Below are positions 10,503 to 22,078 of a stretch of DNA of 64,000 nucleotides, one piece after another. A program made the position numbers and the translations under genes. The DNA is from Deroplatys truncata. Its lineage: Eukaryota; Arthropoda; Insecta; Mantodea; Mantidae. Location: NCBI GenBank assembly GCA_030765065.1, contig CM060988.1, positions 195,546,565 through 195,610,564 of the forward strand. Direction: 5' to 3'. Position 1 is the first letter of the stretch; each line of letters opens with the position of its first letter. The notes beneath the pieces were generated by a model. That model saw only the letters and a list, made by a program, of their open reading frames with translations. It was not told the origin of the DNA and searched no databases.

Positions 10503-11340
10503 TAGTTATACAACCAGGGAAATCGCCAGACAAACTATTTACAAAAGACGCACTATTTCTGCTAGTATTATGAGTCATTGTCATATCGTATATTCTGCTG
10601 TATAATATTCTTTTCTTCGGTGCAAAGATTTGGTCAACACCTTCCTTCTCCGCCATAATCGCTGATTACCTATAACCTAAACGTACCTTAAGTGTTAAAT
10701 TATTGTTTATTTAGGCAGATCTTCCTTTAAAAATGAAATCCCACACAAACAAACAACGCTTACGGAACAAATTACAAAAACAATTCAAATATCTAGTTAA
10801 CCGCAAAGGTAAAGACCCAATAATTAATAATAACCCAACCTAATAATAATAATTAAATACTCGTTAAACAGTAATATAGATAATACATTAATAATATATA
10901 ATATTACAAACAGTGCGCCAGCTGGTGACTAAATGGTCGCCGTGCAAAGTTTGAACACCCGCGAATATAAAAACAGGGCACCAACGTAACACATACAATA
11001 TAACTAACCTTTCCGATACATGTAACAGGTGTGTATTTGTGGAGGAGTTGCCGGTTGTGAGTGAAACCTAACAATCTGAATATCACCAGATTTTAGTGAC
11101 TTATCCCATAATGGTGGGAAAATGTCAATGTTGCACTCTCGTATATTGTAACCTCTATAGAAGTGCATAGGGATGAGGAATCTCTAGGCTTGAATAAGAG
11201 TACCTAAAGTGAAATGTCTAAGTCTTGCAGTTTTTATCTAAATGTTTTCAAAATTTTGTCACACACTGCTTTGCCTCAATTATAAGCGTGTTATCTTTAA
11301 TACCTTTTGAGAAACATATTTTGCTTTAATTATGTTCATT
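10503..11340. other. AT-rich, no gene seen
   Basis: AT-rich sequence with short runs of AAT/ATT near 10,820-10,910. No supported gene or element. Confidence 0.35.
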
Positions 11341-11344
11341 AACC

Positions 11345-11770
11345 AACTGTACACTGCTATAATGTACAAATGGAAGGAGAATGGAGGGGATGTGCCATTG
11401 ATCCAGAGAATCCGGACATTGCACCGTACGGGAGGATGGGATGAGGTGGGGGGACACCGGGTGGCCGGAACCAGGAGCGATGGCACAGCAATGACAGGGT
11501 CCCTAAAGTTTCCAGATATAAACGCCCAGACAGGCGGACCCCGCCCCACTTGCGGTCCAACGCCCCCGCCGGGGGATCGCCGACACTTTCAACCCTGAAA
11601 TAGACCAAAAGGGGTGAAGGATGAATGAAATACAGGGACAGGGGATTCGGGATGTAATGATTCTTCCCACTATTCGCCTGGCGGCCCGGGGAAACCATGG
11701 GCCACGGGAATCCAACCCACGGCCCCCCGAATGCGGGTCGCAGACGCACCGCATCCCGATCGGTTAATGC
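11345..11770 (-). mobile_element. SINE, family B
   Basis: On the minus strand the head reads GACCCGCATTCGGGGGGCCG then GTGGGTTGGATTCCCG, followed by TTTCCCCGGGCC and a GC-rich body. The order matches the copy at 59,551-60,020 (GCATTCGGGAGGTCGTGGG, TTTCCCCGGGCC), including the shared TTTAGGGACCCTG. It is a tRNA-derived SINE of about 430 bp. Confidence 0.7.
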
Positions 11771-12302
11771 ACAAAATTGAAATATAAAATTGTATTCACT
11801 GCTGTGGTTGTCTCAGAAAACTTTTTAACCGTAAAAGATATATTTTGTAACAATTTATGTTTAGTGGTCGAATTAATTATGTCATACCTTGAGCAGTTTA
11901 AAGGTGTAGCAAAAACCATATGAGCTTAGGTATATTCTCTCTGAGTTTGTGCTGAAAATTTAAAGAAGATTACTTAGAAACTAAACCGTATTAATTTTAC
12001 GCAAAAGTGTAACAAAAACCAAAGTCGAGTAAAAGGCATTTGTAATTAATACAGTCCATTAGGACGTGTGTCTGGGGCATTTAAATGGTCACGTGCTGAA
12101 CCTTTAGGAGGCTCTGAGAGCAAAAACTATAGCGTGTAATTGAACCTAGCGGTTCAAAGAATTTTTCGCACACAAAAACTAAATATTGATTTTTATTTTT
12201 ACTTTGACATTTTAGCGTGCTACCCGGTGCAAGAAAATTCACGCTAGACCGGTCGCACATCCAAACGAAGCCTCTGTTTTATATAGCCGACCATTTAATA
12301 TA
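11771..12302. other. no gene seen
   Basis: AT-rich; nothing recognised. Confidence 0.35.
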
Positions 12303-13437
12303 TAGGGTAGTTAAATTATATTCGAACCCATTCGCGGCCTCTCTCTACTGCGCGAGACAGCCGGCAGTCGCCGGGGAAATGACGCCGGCAGAGGCGGACT
12401 AAAATCCTTACCTTATAATAGATGCTGGAAATATTGACTTTCTGCTCACAAATAGGCAGAATATCTCGTGTAAATATTCTCGCTCACTCTCCGAAGCTCA
12501 GCAGCAGGAATTCTTGTGATTGGTGCTGCCTTGGAGCGTTCGCCTCGAAAAATCGCTGAAAAAACTAGCGCAGCAAACAGGTGTATCTGGATCTTCTGCG
12601 AGAAATGCTACACGTCTGTTGAAACTGAAGCTCTATCGCTACACACGAATGTAAGTGTTAAAGCCAAATGATCCCGCTAAACGTGTGAATTATTGTAACT
12701 GGTTTTCCCAATCCATAGAAAGGGGTTTCATTGACTCACAGCTTTTGTTTTTCACTGATGAATCTTGGTTTCATCTAAGTGGATGTATGAATACTCACAA
12801 AAGTCGATACTGGCCTTCAGAAAAACCTGTGCTACTGGATGAAACGCCTCATTATGATCAGAAAATTGGAGTGTGGTGCGCGATAAGTGCTAGAAGAATA
12901 ATAGGGCCCATATTTTTTATGAAACAATAAATGCAGAGTGATATCAGAGGTTAATTCTGAAACCATTTTGCAAGCGCTTGACGGAAGGAGATCAATTGTA
13001 TGGTTGGTACCAGCAAGATTCTGCAACAGCACATACGACTGCCGAATCATTACATGCAATAAGAGAGGTGTTTGATGACAGAATAAATAGTGTTGATTTG
13101 TGGCCCCTTCGTTCTCCTGACCTAACAAGCTGTGATTTTTATGTATGGGTTCTTTAAAAGACAAAGTGTATCGTTCCAATCCTCGCACACTACAGGAACT
13201 TACAGAAAACATTGTGCAAGAAATCACAAGAATTCCTGCTGCTGAGCTTCAGAGAGTGAGCGAGAATATTTACACGAGATATGCTGCCTGTTTGAGAGCA
13301 GGTCAACATTTCCAGAATCTATTATAAGGTAAGGACTTTAGTCCGCCTCTGCCGGCGTAATTTCCCCGGCGACTGCCGGCTGTCTCGCGCAGTAGAGAGA
13401 GGCCGCGAGTGGGTTCGAATATAATTTAACTACCCTA
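12303..13437 (+). mobile_element. Tc1/mariner-superfamily element with long GC-rich TIRs
   Basis: The two ends are inverted over about 115 bp (12,303-12,418 and 13,324-13,437), start TAGGGTAGTTAAATTATATT, and are flanked by TA. The inner TIR is GC-rich (GCGCGAGACAGCCGGC) against an AT-rich background. The 1.1-kb body holds a plus-strand transposase with disabling changes. Confidence 0.9.
12500..13327 (+). pseudogene. Tc1/mariner-like transposase, three Asp at DD38D spacing
   Basis: The open stretch 12,655-12,930 holds the first catalytic Asp (LLFFTDESWFHLSG) and the conserved WCAISARRIIGPIFF. A later stretch has YQQDSATAHTT (second Asp) and LRSPDLTSCDFYVWG (third Asp). Counting residues between the second and third Asp gives 38, unlike 34 in classical mariner. 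The C-terminus 13,145-13,327 ends AGQHFQNLL. The frame is broken at the start, around 12,930 and before 13,145. All three catalytic Asp survive, so the copy is fairly young but not coding. Confidence 0.8.
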
Positions 13438-13852
13438 TAGAATGTTCTTTAGACGTTCTTCAAAATGTAATTGTCGGCTTATTGAATTCATTTTTGGTTT
13501 TGTACATTTTACAAGCTTTGGAAAGAAGTACATACCTACAGCACGCTTGAAAATTAAATGTAGGTATGTTAATTTTTATGAACTTTACTATTGATCTTTA
13601 TACTCCCATTTGAAAGGATAATTTTATTAATCATAAATTCGAAAATCTTAACAGTATCTTAATGATTATGAGTAGAATAAGTTGACTATACAAATACTGA
13701 TTATCGAAATTTAAGACGCGCACTTTTATACTACAGGCTGTATGAAAGTCTTCCTCTGAAGTGTGGACAAATCTATGAAAAGCCATTGTAACAACTTGTT
13801 TATATAAGAAGATGGTATACACTTAATTAAGACAGATGATCATCATTTAATC
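13438..13852. other. no gene seen
   Basis: AT-rich flank; nothing recognised. Confidence 0.35.
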
Positions 13853-14540
13853 CAGAGATCTGTGTGCAGACCGCCATGTCCATGGCACAGAATTATTCGC
13901 CTCCAGGTGGGTTGCGAAATCCTTCAAAACAAGGCTGGAGTGATGGATACAAACATATCTCGTACAGTTTGTTGCAGTTGCTCGGTTGCCTGATAAAGCT
14001 TTTTGGTGACTTCTTGTTGGATGTGGCCCCATAACATATTATCACGGGATGTCAGGACTTCGGGGTAAGTAGCTGGTATATCGGTGGTCCTCTTCCAATC
14101 CATCTGTGCTGAGATATTCTCTTAAACTTATTGCAAGAGTTGGTGCCACATCTTGTTGGAATGCGCGGTAGCAAAACCTTGTTGGAAAAACTACTCAGAC
14201 TAACATTCAACGTCGTTAAGCTGGTGTAAGTCATTCCTGTACCTCTCAGCATTTGTTTGTTCAAAAAATACAGGTCCTACAATTCTGTATGCATTTACAG
14301 CACACCACACACACCAATTTTAGTGTCATGCAAGGGAATCTCGTGTGTAACATCGGGTTTCTCTGTGCTCCAATATCTGTTATTTTACGTTGGAACATAA
14401 CGACGTAAAGGAACCATGCTTCGTCAGAGAAGAATATTAAACTTGGGTCAATTACTCTAACGTTAACAATTCGCAAAATCCAATTATAGAAATTTACCCG
14501 ACTCTGGTTATCGCGTAAAGAATGTGTATGCAACAAACCT
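13853..14540 (-). pseudogene. Tc1/mariner-like transposase relic
   Basis: The minus-strand stretch 14,536-14,261 reads SRVNFYNWILRIVNVRVIDP then LIFFSDEAWF, the first catalytic region, in the same context as the 12.3-kb element (RVNYCNWFSQ ... LLFFTDESWF). Decayed downstream parts continue to about 13,853. It is older than the 12.3-kb copy and has several frame breaks. Confidence 0.65.
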
Positions 14541-14690
14541 CATACATTGTAAGAACTAAAAGAAAACACCAGACGAGAAATTCACTCAATTTCGGATACT
14601 AAACTCTCGAGCGTGAATGTAAATTTCCTGAGAAGATACGAGAAATGTTGGATAGAGAAGGACATTTCCAAAATCGTTTATGATAGGTAT
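14525..14690 (+). pseudogene. Tc1/mariner transposase C-terminal fragment, opposite strand
   Basis: Plus-strand pieces resemble the C-terminal motif of the same lineage: ELKENTRREIHSISD, LSSVNVNFLRRYEKC and GHFQNRL with a stop. The first two are in one frame and the last in another. It lies head to head with the relic on the other strand, so two copies or an inversion meet here. Confidence 0.5.
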
Positions 14691-15219
14691 GTGTTTATTA
14701 TCATTGTAATTGTAACTACGAGAACGTGAGGTGATTGCGGGGATATTATAAATGTTTCGGCGGGAATCCAAGCTGTAGCGACCGATGAACCGCCGTACGT
14801 TGGCTAGTGTAAAAGGAAAAATTAAATAGGAGATCCAATTAAAACAACTGTAAAAAAACTAGAAGTGTAATTTTTGGCAATTTTGGCCATTTGTTCTCCC
14901 TAATATTGAAATATCTTCAAAATTTTCCCACAATGTAATCGTTCATGAGCCCAAGCATTCATGACGACCCGTTGTTCTACAGTGTAATTAGATAAATCGG
15001 CCCATTATTATGAAGAAGCAACATTGCCTGAAGGAAAGCCTATATATCAAAGAGCTAAGGATGGTTAATGATACTTTTGGTACGCCGTTGAACTTGGACA
15101 GAATTACCTGAAGACATTGTAAACCTGACTGAATTATTATATTTATTATTTTATCTTGTACATGTTTAGCAAATAAATGCTTTTCTTTTTTCACATTTGA
15201 TTGGTCGAATGTGTTTGGA
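14691..15219. other. no gene seen
   Basis: AT-rich; no supported feature. Confidence 0.35.
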
Positions 15220-15302
15220 CAGCATTTGCCAAACTACGGTCCGGGCCCGCACCCGACCCGCGAGCTGCTTTTGTTTGCCCCGCCTACAAACTTTAAAAAC
15301 AA

Positions 15303-16161
15303 ATATGATGTGATACATGCACATAACTTACTCTACTCTCTTTTATTAGTGGGTAAACAAATTATTCTTACTCAAGCTTATCTGTCTGTCTACTACATTT
15401 TAATCCAAATAAACCTTTGCAGAAATAGCTACATTACACATTTCGATATAGATACAAAGAGAACAGGGATAGTCAAATGTTTAACAACTGGACGCTATAT
15501 GCTGGCCTTAAAATTCCATATTACGAATATTTCTATAACATCGCGATAAAACTGAATGTTGAAAGGACTTTAACAGAATGACCAAGAAAAGAACAATTCG
15601 AATCTTTAATAACGGATATCCCAGAAACGGCTGATGCCACAAAAGACTTATTTTAAATAAATTGTGTGTTTTAAAGATATCTACATTTTTTGTGTAGTAC
15701 GTTTTTGTCTATCGCTTAACGTTTACCAGTTATACAAGATTATACAAAATTCCTTCCGAATGAAGATGACTTTATACGCTATTCTCCAAAAATTCAAGAT
15801 ATACATTTTGTCATTTAAGTATCTTTAATGTTTGATATTTAATCAAAACCGTTAGAGCCACTTTTTAGAAAATGAAACGTTTCGAAAACTATTCTATGTA
15901 AAGGGTAGTTTGGGGTGGGGGATTTTCTGAAAATCTTCGTGTCAGATCTTTGGAACATATTGAACCTAAATACCAAGTTTGCTATTTATCCGACTTTTCA
16001 TTTTTTTGAGTTATGGCGTTCACACACATATGGACATGATTCCAAAAATACTTTATATGGATTCAGGGGAACTCAAAACATGTATTTCTGGTGACATCTC
16101 AGTATCGAGTTTTTGGATGGAATGCAATACTTCCCCTACTTACTCTAGTAGTAGAGAAGGT
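15303..16161 (-). mobile_element. E1 family repeat, copy c
   Basis: Reversed copy: it starts like GATGTGATACATGCACATAA and ends GTAGTAGAGAAGGTAACA. It carries the block GTTAGAGCCACTTTTTAGAA. It is fairly diverged and lies inside a hAT relic. Confidence 0.75.
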
Positions 16162-16261
16162 AACAAAAGGGATAAAAAGGAACGGTGCGCCTGTAGTTAT
16201 TAATTTATTCACGAATTTCGAACTATGAAATACAATTAAGCTCTCATAGTTTTCATTTATA

Positions 16262-16500
16262 TACAGCATAATGACCCACTGAAGGACAAGTACAAGGAAG
16301 TTAATTTGGTTTAGTTTTACAACTGTCTGCCGAGTGACATATCCTCGTTTGAAACACTGATATTTTCGAAAATGAAATGTGTCAAATATAAATATAGAGT
16401 TGCTATATGATGAACATCTAAAGTCCGTTTTGATGATAGACAGCACAAAATTGGGACCACAAATGTCTGCAATTATAGCACAGAAAAGTCAATTAATTCT
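16262..16500 (+). pseudogene. hAT transposase C-terminal relic
   Basis: Plus-strand fragments read NDPLKDKYKEVNLV and FYNCLPSD, then IFSKMKCVKYKYRV, then DEHLKSVLMIDSTKL. They follow the order of the hAT C-terminal dimerisation region in animal GTF2IRD2/SPIN-like transposases (DKYKE..L..FY..LP, F S K M K, DEHL.S.L). There are stops and frame changes. It is a fossil of the surrounding element. Confidence 0.65.
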
Positions 16501-16758
16501 TCTTGTTCAAAATCAGGTTTTAATGAGTTACACTGTCATAAGACTATAAATGCAATACTGATTATTTGTTAAATATTTAATTACAACAGTTATTAATATG
16601 TAAATATAGATTTTAGTTCAAAAAACTGTGTTTGAAAGCTAATGTGAATTTCGTGCCTGCGAGTTTATGGTTCCCATCTTAAACTTGTGTGGCTTTGTCC
16701 GCGATTCATTCTTTGACGGTTAATGTTTCCCACGTTATGGAAAGTTTGGCAACCGCTG

Positions 16759-17499
16759 TATTAGGACATAGACAAAAATTCGTTGCAGCCAGTATTTAAA
16801 AACAAAATTCTACCATAAAAGAAGGAATACAGAATAATACATCCTCATCCCTGTCCTTTACTCCAACCAGAAATATGAATGTAACCTTGTGTCACGTTTT
16901 AAAAATCTGAAGCCGTCGAGGACCAAACATACGCTCCAGTGGGCTGCCCTCAGCCTGCCAACACGGACTGGAGTGACCCGGAAACTACAAGATTAGCCTC
17001 ACACGCTGAGGGTATGGGAAGCGCTCGGGAAAGGGGTGCGGGTACCAGCGACATTGATTTTGATTCTGAGATTTCACCAGAAATATACTTTTGAGATCAT
17101 CGCGTACTGTACCATTAGTGCCAACTGCTGAATTATGAAACAGTAATAGAAGAAAAGCGCAAACGTCTTTGTAATCCAACAATTAATGTTGAAACAAATT
17201 AATTAAATGATGACGGTTGATGAAACCTTAAAGCTGCCATTCTTTTACTCTCCCACAATTTGAAAAAAATGACGTGGGAGGCATAATTATTATTTTCTCT
17301 ATACGATAATCATCCTGTAACCAAGAAGCGATTGGCCGAATTCTTAAACGCTAGTTGTCCAATCGTGCTTACGACATCTGAGTGGAGTTAGGGGTAGTCA
17401 GGCATACAGTGATTGCAGAACAGTGCACGTATGCCATTGTAGGATCTTTATGTTTCCAACCTAAGAGAAAAGAAGAAGGGAAGACCCGAAGAGTGACCC
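16759..17499. other. no gene; tiny E1-like scrap
   Basis: A short match to the E1 block GAGATTTCACC(A/G)GAAATA lies at about 17,067-17,095. Nothing else is recognised. Confidence 0.3.
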
Positions 17500-17815
17500 A
17501 ATCCAGACCACGATGTGCGTTAGCCCTGCCTTAGCCACTCACACCCTGGGGGTCCCGGGAATAGAAAGACACTCCCAAGGAGGGGGCCCCAGCAGTCCCG
17601 CCAGAGAGAAGTCTTTCCGTCTGGAAAGACACAAAGGCGTCGCCTGAAACAAATGAAAGGAAATGACAGAGGCAGAAAATGATGACAGATAATTCGTCCT
17701 AAAAGCGGAACACCTGAGCACTCGACTACCGATTCCGTAAAACTACGCAAAAAACCTGGTCAGAGGGGCCGACCCGGCGGGAATCGAACGTACCAGTCTG
17801 TAACTACCTCACCTT
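17500..17815 (-). mobile_element. tRNA-derived SINE fragment
   Basis: The minus-strand head at about 17,815-17,765 has a B-box-like GTACGTTCGATTCCCGCC, and the body contains CATTTCCTTTCATTTG as in neighbouring SINE families. No duplication was found. Confidence 0.45.
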
Positions 17816-18398
17816 ATTACATATCTGGCTACTGGTGAAGTTCCTTCTTATATACAACTTATAAAAATACTCGTTGTGACCACGAAGGGCGTGGAGACGT
17901 TCTGTATGGCGTATCGTAATGGTCTGCCCCTGTGCCCTCAATTCGGCCAGCTTAAATATCCTACGTTGTGAGGCGTCAGCCTTCTGGTAATACCTGGGGT
18001 TCCTTTCCAGCCCTGTGTAGTTCAAATTCTATACTTTGGTGATATTTTTACGTACTATTAATTTTCCTGGTGTTCTAAAACAAGTTTGTGCAATTTCGAA
18101 CAAGTGGTTTGACTTATAACCTTTAAGCTGTTTACATCGTTTTCCTAGTATCATTTTTGATACTTTATTGGCTGGTAAGTGGGCTAGAGGATCCCTAACA
18201 CGGAATGCACGTGGGTTCGAGCCCACCCAGTACATGCGCACTCAGCATTGTGAAGAATTTGAGGAGCTGCAATAGTAGCGACGTGTGTGTCCAGTAAAGC
18301 AACAAGAAACATCGTGCTCCACATCTCTTAGAGATCACCGGCCTCTGCAGTGGGCATGAGGCCGCCAATCTGGTTGGTTCAAAAATAGTCTATGATCT
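17816..18398. other. no gene; tRNA-like boxes
   Basis: At 18,165-18,235 the plus strand reads CTGGTAAGTGGGCTAGAGG, then CACGTGGGTTCGAGCCCACC, which look like A and B boxes. This may be a SINE head or a decayed tRNA. Confidence 0.35.
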
Positions 18399-18479
18399 AT
18401 GACCAGAGGACAAGACACAAGGGGACTGCGCCCCCATGTCATGCGAGTGACACTCCTCCGAGAGCTTTCCGTTTGGGCC

Positions 18480-18870
18480 GGCACCTGGTTGCTTGATCCG
18501 GTCTCCCATTACAGGGTGGAAGTGGATACGCCACTTACGCGCGTCAATCCCCGAAAGGGGAGACTATCGATAACCTCGGTGGGGCCGACAGTCTCTAGCA
18601 ACCAGCTACCGGTATCCAGGGCGGTAGCGGAGGACCTTGAACGTCTCACAACCCCACCTGGACGGAGAACCGCCCAGACTTCCCCAATCTCCCATGGGTA
18701 TCGGGAAACGCTGCCCTGCCGAGTCCAACCCAATCAAACGACACCCTCACGGGTGGGGCTCGGACGTTTGACCCAGCGTACTTCTAGTAACGTTAGAAAA
18801 GCCATGAGTGCTCAGGATCTGCAGCGCCCGCACCACGGCAGCTGAAGGGGTCGGAACCCCCCGGCACCTC
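18480..18870. mobile_element. GC-rich interspersed repeat, second copy
   Basis: Related to 8,033-8,434, with shared blocks in the same order (CACTTACGCGCGTCA/CACTTACACGCGTCA, GGGGAGACTA, GGTCGGAA). No clear flanking duplication was found. Confidence 0.6.
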
Positions 18871-18959
18871 GACCCATTGAGGATCTTTTGTATTTACTAC
18901 TTCCGGTAGGAACGGATGAGATGAAGGAACCGCAGTAGACTACATGCCGGCTGACAGAT

Positions 18960-19260
18960 ACGCGCAGAGGTCCCTAAAAATTCCACACGGCGGGTTGCTC
19001 AGAAAAGGCTTCCCTGTGGCGGAAACGGGGAGAACTCAACCGATCTGAGGCGGCTGAGAGAAAGCTGCCATCTGGCAGGGTCATGAAGAACTTTTCAACA
19101 AGCAAGCACGTGTGACATCTGACTGACACTGCACAGCCCCTAGGCCCACCTGAAACATGAAAGAGGAAGTGAAATGAGTGAAAGGAAACCACCCCAGCAT
19201 TCGCCTTGACAACCAGGGAAAACCACAAGAAAACCAATGCTTAGAGTGGTTGTCCTCGCT
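18960..19260 (-). mobile_element. SINE fragment
   Basis: The minus strand contains TGGTTTTCTTGTGGTTTTCC and GGCGAATGCTGGGGTGGTTT, the conserved body of the family seen at 37,803-38,240. The tRNA-like head is missing or unrecognised. Confidence 0.5.
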
Positions 19261-19316
19261 CACTCAATCAACAAAGGCTATTGATTATTTGATATTCATT
19301 TAATTTCTTTACTAAA

Positions 19317-19743
19317 TTACATATTTAAGAGTGCAACACTTTGTAAATTAGGTTCTATGTATGGTGCAGAGTCTCTACAACAAATTACATGTCTTCCCTC
19401 CATTGCTTCTTCTTTGAGCCCTCCCCACTTCTTCCTCTCTCTTCTTACGAATCCCCCCATCCTACTAATTGCTTCTCCTCTATTATCCACTAACATTTTA
19501 ATTTCTGTCACATCTGTTGCTAATTTATTCCATTCCTCATTCCAAACACTCCTTCCACCTTTTAACCATTTTGCATTCAGTTAGGCAGGGGTAAATTCCT
19601 CTTGTTTCCAGGTTGCATCCTTCCATCAAGTTTGACCCTAATCCTTTAGGAAATAGTGGTACATTATTATTAAGTAATATATTTTGTTCTCTATCAGGAA
19701 AGGAAGTTTTACCAAAATTCACAATCCGTAGCATTCTGTACAT
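19317..19743 (-). pseudogene. unrecognised coding-like relic
   Basis: Two adjoining minus-strand frames (19,743-19,537 and 19,511-19,317) have protein-like composition, including CLTECKMVKRWKECLE and MGGFVRRERKKWGG, and end with a stop. I do not recognise the family. It may be a fragment of a repeat-encoded protein. Function unknown. Confidence 0.3.
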
Positions 19744-19874
19744 ACTTAGTAGAAAATAAAATATATCCCTCTTAAAAGATACTATATTTTGATAACATTG
19801 AGATTCGTCACATTTATGACTAATTTAATTGCGATTTCTATATTTTCTCACAGCATCCATCCAATATTAAAATA

Positions 19875-20324
19875 CACTGCTGTTTGTGAAAATTGCAACA
19901 CCAAGAAGGAAACACATGAATTCAATAGCACAGGTTAGGTACATGACAAGTAACAAATGATAAACTTTTCAAATCTATACATGACCTTTGAGCCCTAATA
20001 TTCAGTAATTGGTGCAGCCTCCATGCGCTGCAATTAGAGCTGCTATATGCCATGGCATTGAATCAAAAATGTTCTGAATAAGTTCCTGCGGGATTTCCCT
20101 CCACACAGTTTGTATTCAAGCCCACAAATCCATGACACTGGTTACTGGAGGACCATAACGCACCAACCACATCCCAGACATGTCAGGCGAACGTGTAGGC
20201 CAGGGAAGCAATGGTACCCGTCGCTCTTGTCACTTATTGCTTGCACACTCTTCTACACTTCCACCAAGTTTGGAGTTATTCGGGAAATTATTTCTTGGTG
20301 TTGCAATTTTCACAAACGGCAGTG
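19875..20324. mobile_element. Tc1-like short non-autonomous element
   Basis: Perfect-looking TIRs start CACTGC(T/C)GTTTGTGAAAAT and continue TGCAACACCAAGAA. They are flanked by TA on both sides. The motif resembles Tc1-type ends. The 450-bp body has no usable transposase. Confidence 0.85.
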
Positions 20325-20840
20325 TATTTCCACTAAACTTCTCAACTCAGTCCACCAGATAGCACTGGTTTTTTGTTTTCATTGATAAAATGAGTTTGGT
20401 ATTTACTACGAAAGGTAATTGAAAATACCACACATGCAGGCTGAGACATTCTTCAATTTATAACAAAACAAGTCAATATTAGTCATAACCTCATGAGGAA
20501 AAAAACAATGAACACTTTAAACCTTAAGAGGATGACCTCTGAAAATGCTGCTATCTAAAGCTTTTGGTCAATTTGGCTGAAATTTTAATCTGTAATCTTG
20601 ACTTGCATAACAATTAAATGGTTTAAAATTTTATTTCCGTATCTTCTTAAGTTTACAAATCACTAAGTTTCAAAACGAATTTTATTCTCCTATGCCAAAA
20701 GTTTTACATAATGAATTTTAAAAATAATGTTTATTTTAAATAACCATGCTATTTATCTGAACTTAACACACAAAATTGATGTATAGTCTTTTATCTGTAG
20801 TTTTAGTACAAAAAACAATAATTTCAAAAGCTTATCATTC
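20325..20840. other. AT-rich, no gene seen
   Basis: No supported feature. Confidence 0.35.
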
Positions 20841-20850
20841 TAAATTTCTG

Positions 20851-21148
20851 TCGTCTTCTGTGGTTTAGTGGTTACCATGCTAGCCTCTAGTTCCCGAGGT
20901 TGCGGCTTTAAACCCAGCAGAGGGTAATGATTTTTTCAGGCGCAAAAATCCTTTGCATGGCTTCCTTCAGAACAGAAGTAAAGCCAGTGGTCCCGTGTCG
21001 TAGGTTTATGGCACGTAAAAGAACCTCAAGCCTGTTAAAGAGGCCTCTGAGGAAAATTACCGGTCTTTCACGTGCGATTTTGAATGGGATGCTAAGGACC
21101 ATAGTAGTTATAGAGCGTCCATAAATAAAACTCAATTTAATTTAATTG
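20851..21148 (+). mobile_element. tRNA-derived SINE, family A
   Basis: It is flanked by the direct repeat TAAATTTCTG (20,841-20,850 and 21,149-21,158). The head reads TGTGGTTTAGTGGTTACCAT and resembles tRNA-Glu-type sequence. The body contains AAAGCCAGTGGTCCCGTGTC and AGAACCTCAAGCCTG, and the tail CATAAATAAAACTCAATTTA. Six copies of this family are seen in the window. Confidence 0.9.
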
Positions 21149-21159
21149 TAAATTTCTGT

Positions 21160-22078
21160 TTTTACTTTCCATACCATTTACTGCATAGCAAATAGAGGAA
21201 GTATTGCATTCCACAAGAATTCATTTTCGAGATTTAACTGCAGATTCATGTTTTGAGACCGTGAACAGCATAATCAAAAAACGTTGTTTAACTACCAAAC
21301 CTCCCTCACCCTAAACTAACCTTTATATGGAAAATGTTTTATTATTTTCTATTTTCTTAAAAATGGCTCTAACGATTTTGATTAAAATACCATATGTTTA
21401 AGATATTTGGCTGAAAAGTGAAATATTATCTGAATTTTAGGGATTAGCCTGTGAAGCCCTATTCATTGTAAATTACTTTTGTATAATTTATAAACCGTAA
21501 GAGATAGCAAAGATCTCTACAAAAAGAAATGTAGATCTCGATCTTGTTGAAGCACACAATTTATATCAAATTGAGTTTTATTTAACTGCGTGGTTCTTAG
21601 TGTCCCATTCTATATTGGGCATGAAAGACCGGTAATTTTGCTCAGAGGCCTCTTTATCAGGCTTGAGGTCCTTTTACATGCTGTAAATCTACAACACAGG
21701 ACCACCAGCTTTACTTCCCTTCTGAAGGAAGCAATGCTAAGGATTTTTACGCCTGAAAAAATGCATTGCCCTCTGCCGGGTTTTAACCCGTGACCTTGGG
21801 AACCAGAGGCTAGCATGGTAACCACTAGACCATGGAGGACGACATTTATATTGAATAAAATTTTTTGTGGCGTTAACCATTTCCGAGATATTCTTGACAC
21901 TATTCATTTTTTCTGCTGAAGTCTTGACTAGCATACTGTAACCTTCTTACAGCATCAAACCACTGTGCAATTGTGTTCTCGATTATCGGGAAGTAGATAG
22001 AACAATAAACATTTGTAAGAACAGTTTGTAAAAGAGTGAGTAGAAAAAGTCATGTGAATGCAATACCTACAATTTTTT
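21160..22078 (+). mobile_element. E1 family repeat, copy d
   Basis: A diverged copy that starts TTTTTACTTTCCATACC right after the SINE at 20,851-21,148 and ends near AATACCTACAATTTTTT. A reversed family A SINE lies within it. Confidence 0.7.
21560..21843 (-). mobile_element. SINE family A inside E1 copy d
   Basis: Minus-strand copy with head ATGGTCTAGTGGTTACCATG and tail reading AATAAAACTCAAT. The flanks share ATTTATAT on both sides, a probable duplication of E1 sequence. Confidence 0.85.

Larger units (their letters stand above)
15220..16758 (+). mobile_element. hAT element relic interrupted by an E1 copy
   Basis: The left end CAGCATTTGCCAAACTACGG and the right end (minus reading) CAGCGGTTGCCAAACTTTCC are short inverted repeats of hAT type. 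The flanks TGTTTGGA and TATTAGGA match at 6 of 8 positions, as expected for a decayed 8-bp hAT duplication. The E1 copy at 15,303-16,161 fills much of the left half. Transposase C-terminal remnants follow. Confidence 0.65.

Noticed and set aside
11357-11754. Minus-strand frames of 83-130 codons in GC-rich sequence
   Set aside because: They lie wholly inside a family B SINE. GC-rich repeats produce long chance frames.
19357-19584. Plus-strand hydrophobic frame suggesting a small membrane protein
   Set aside because: It is antisense to a minus-strand stretch with more protein-like composition, and it lacks supporting motifs.
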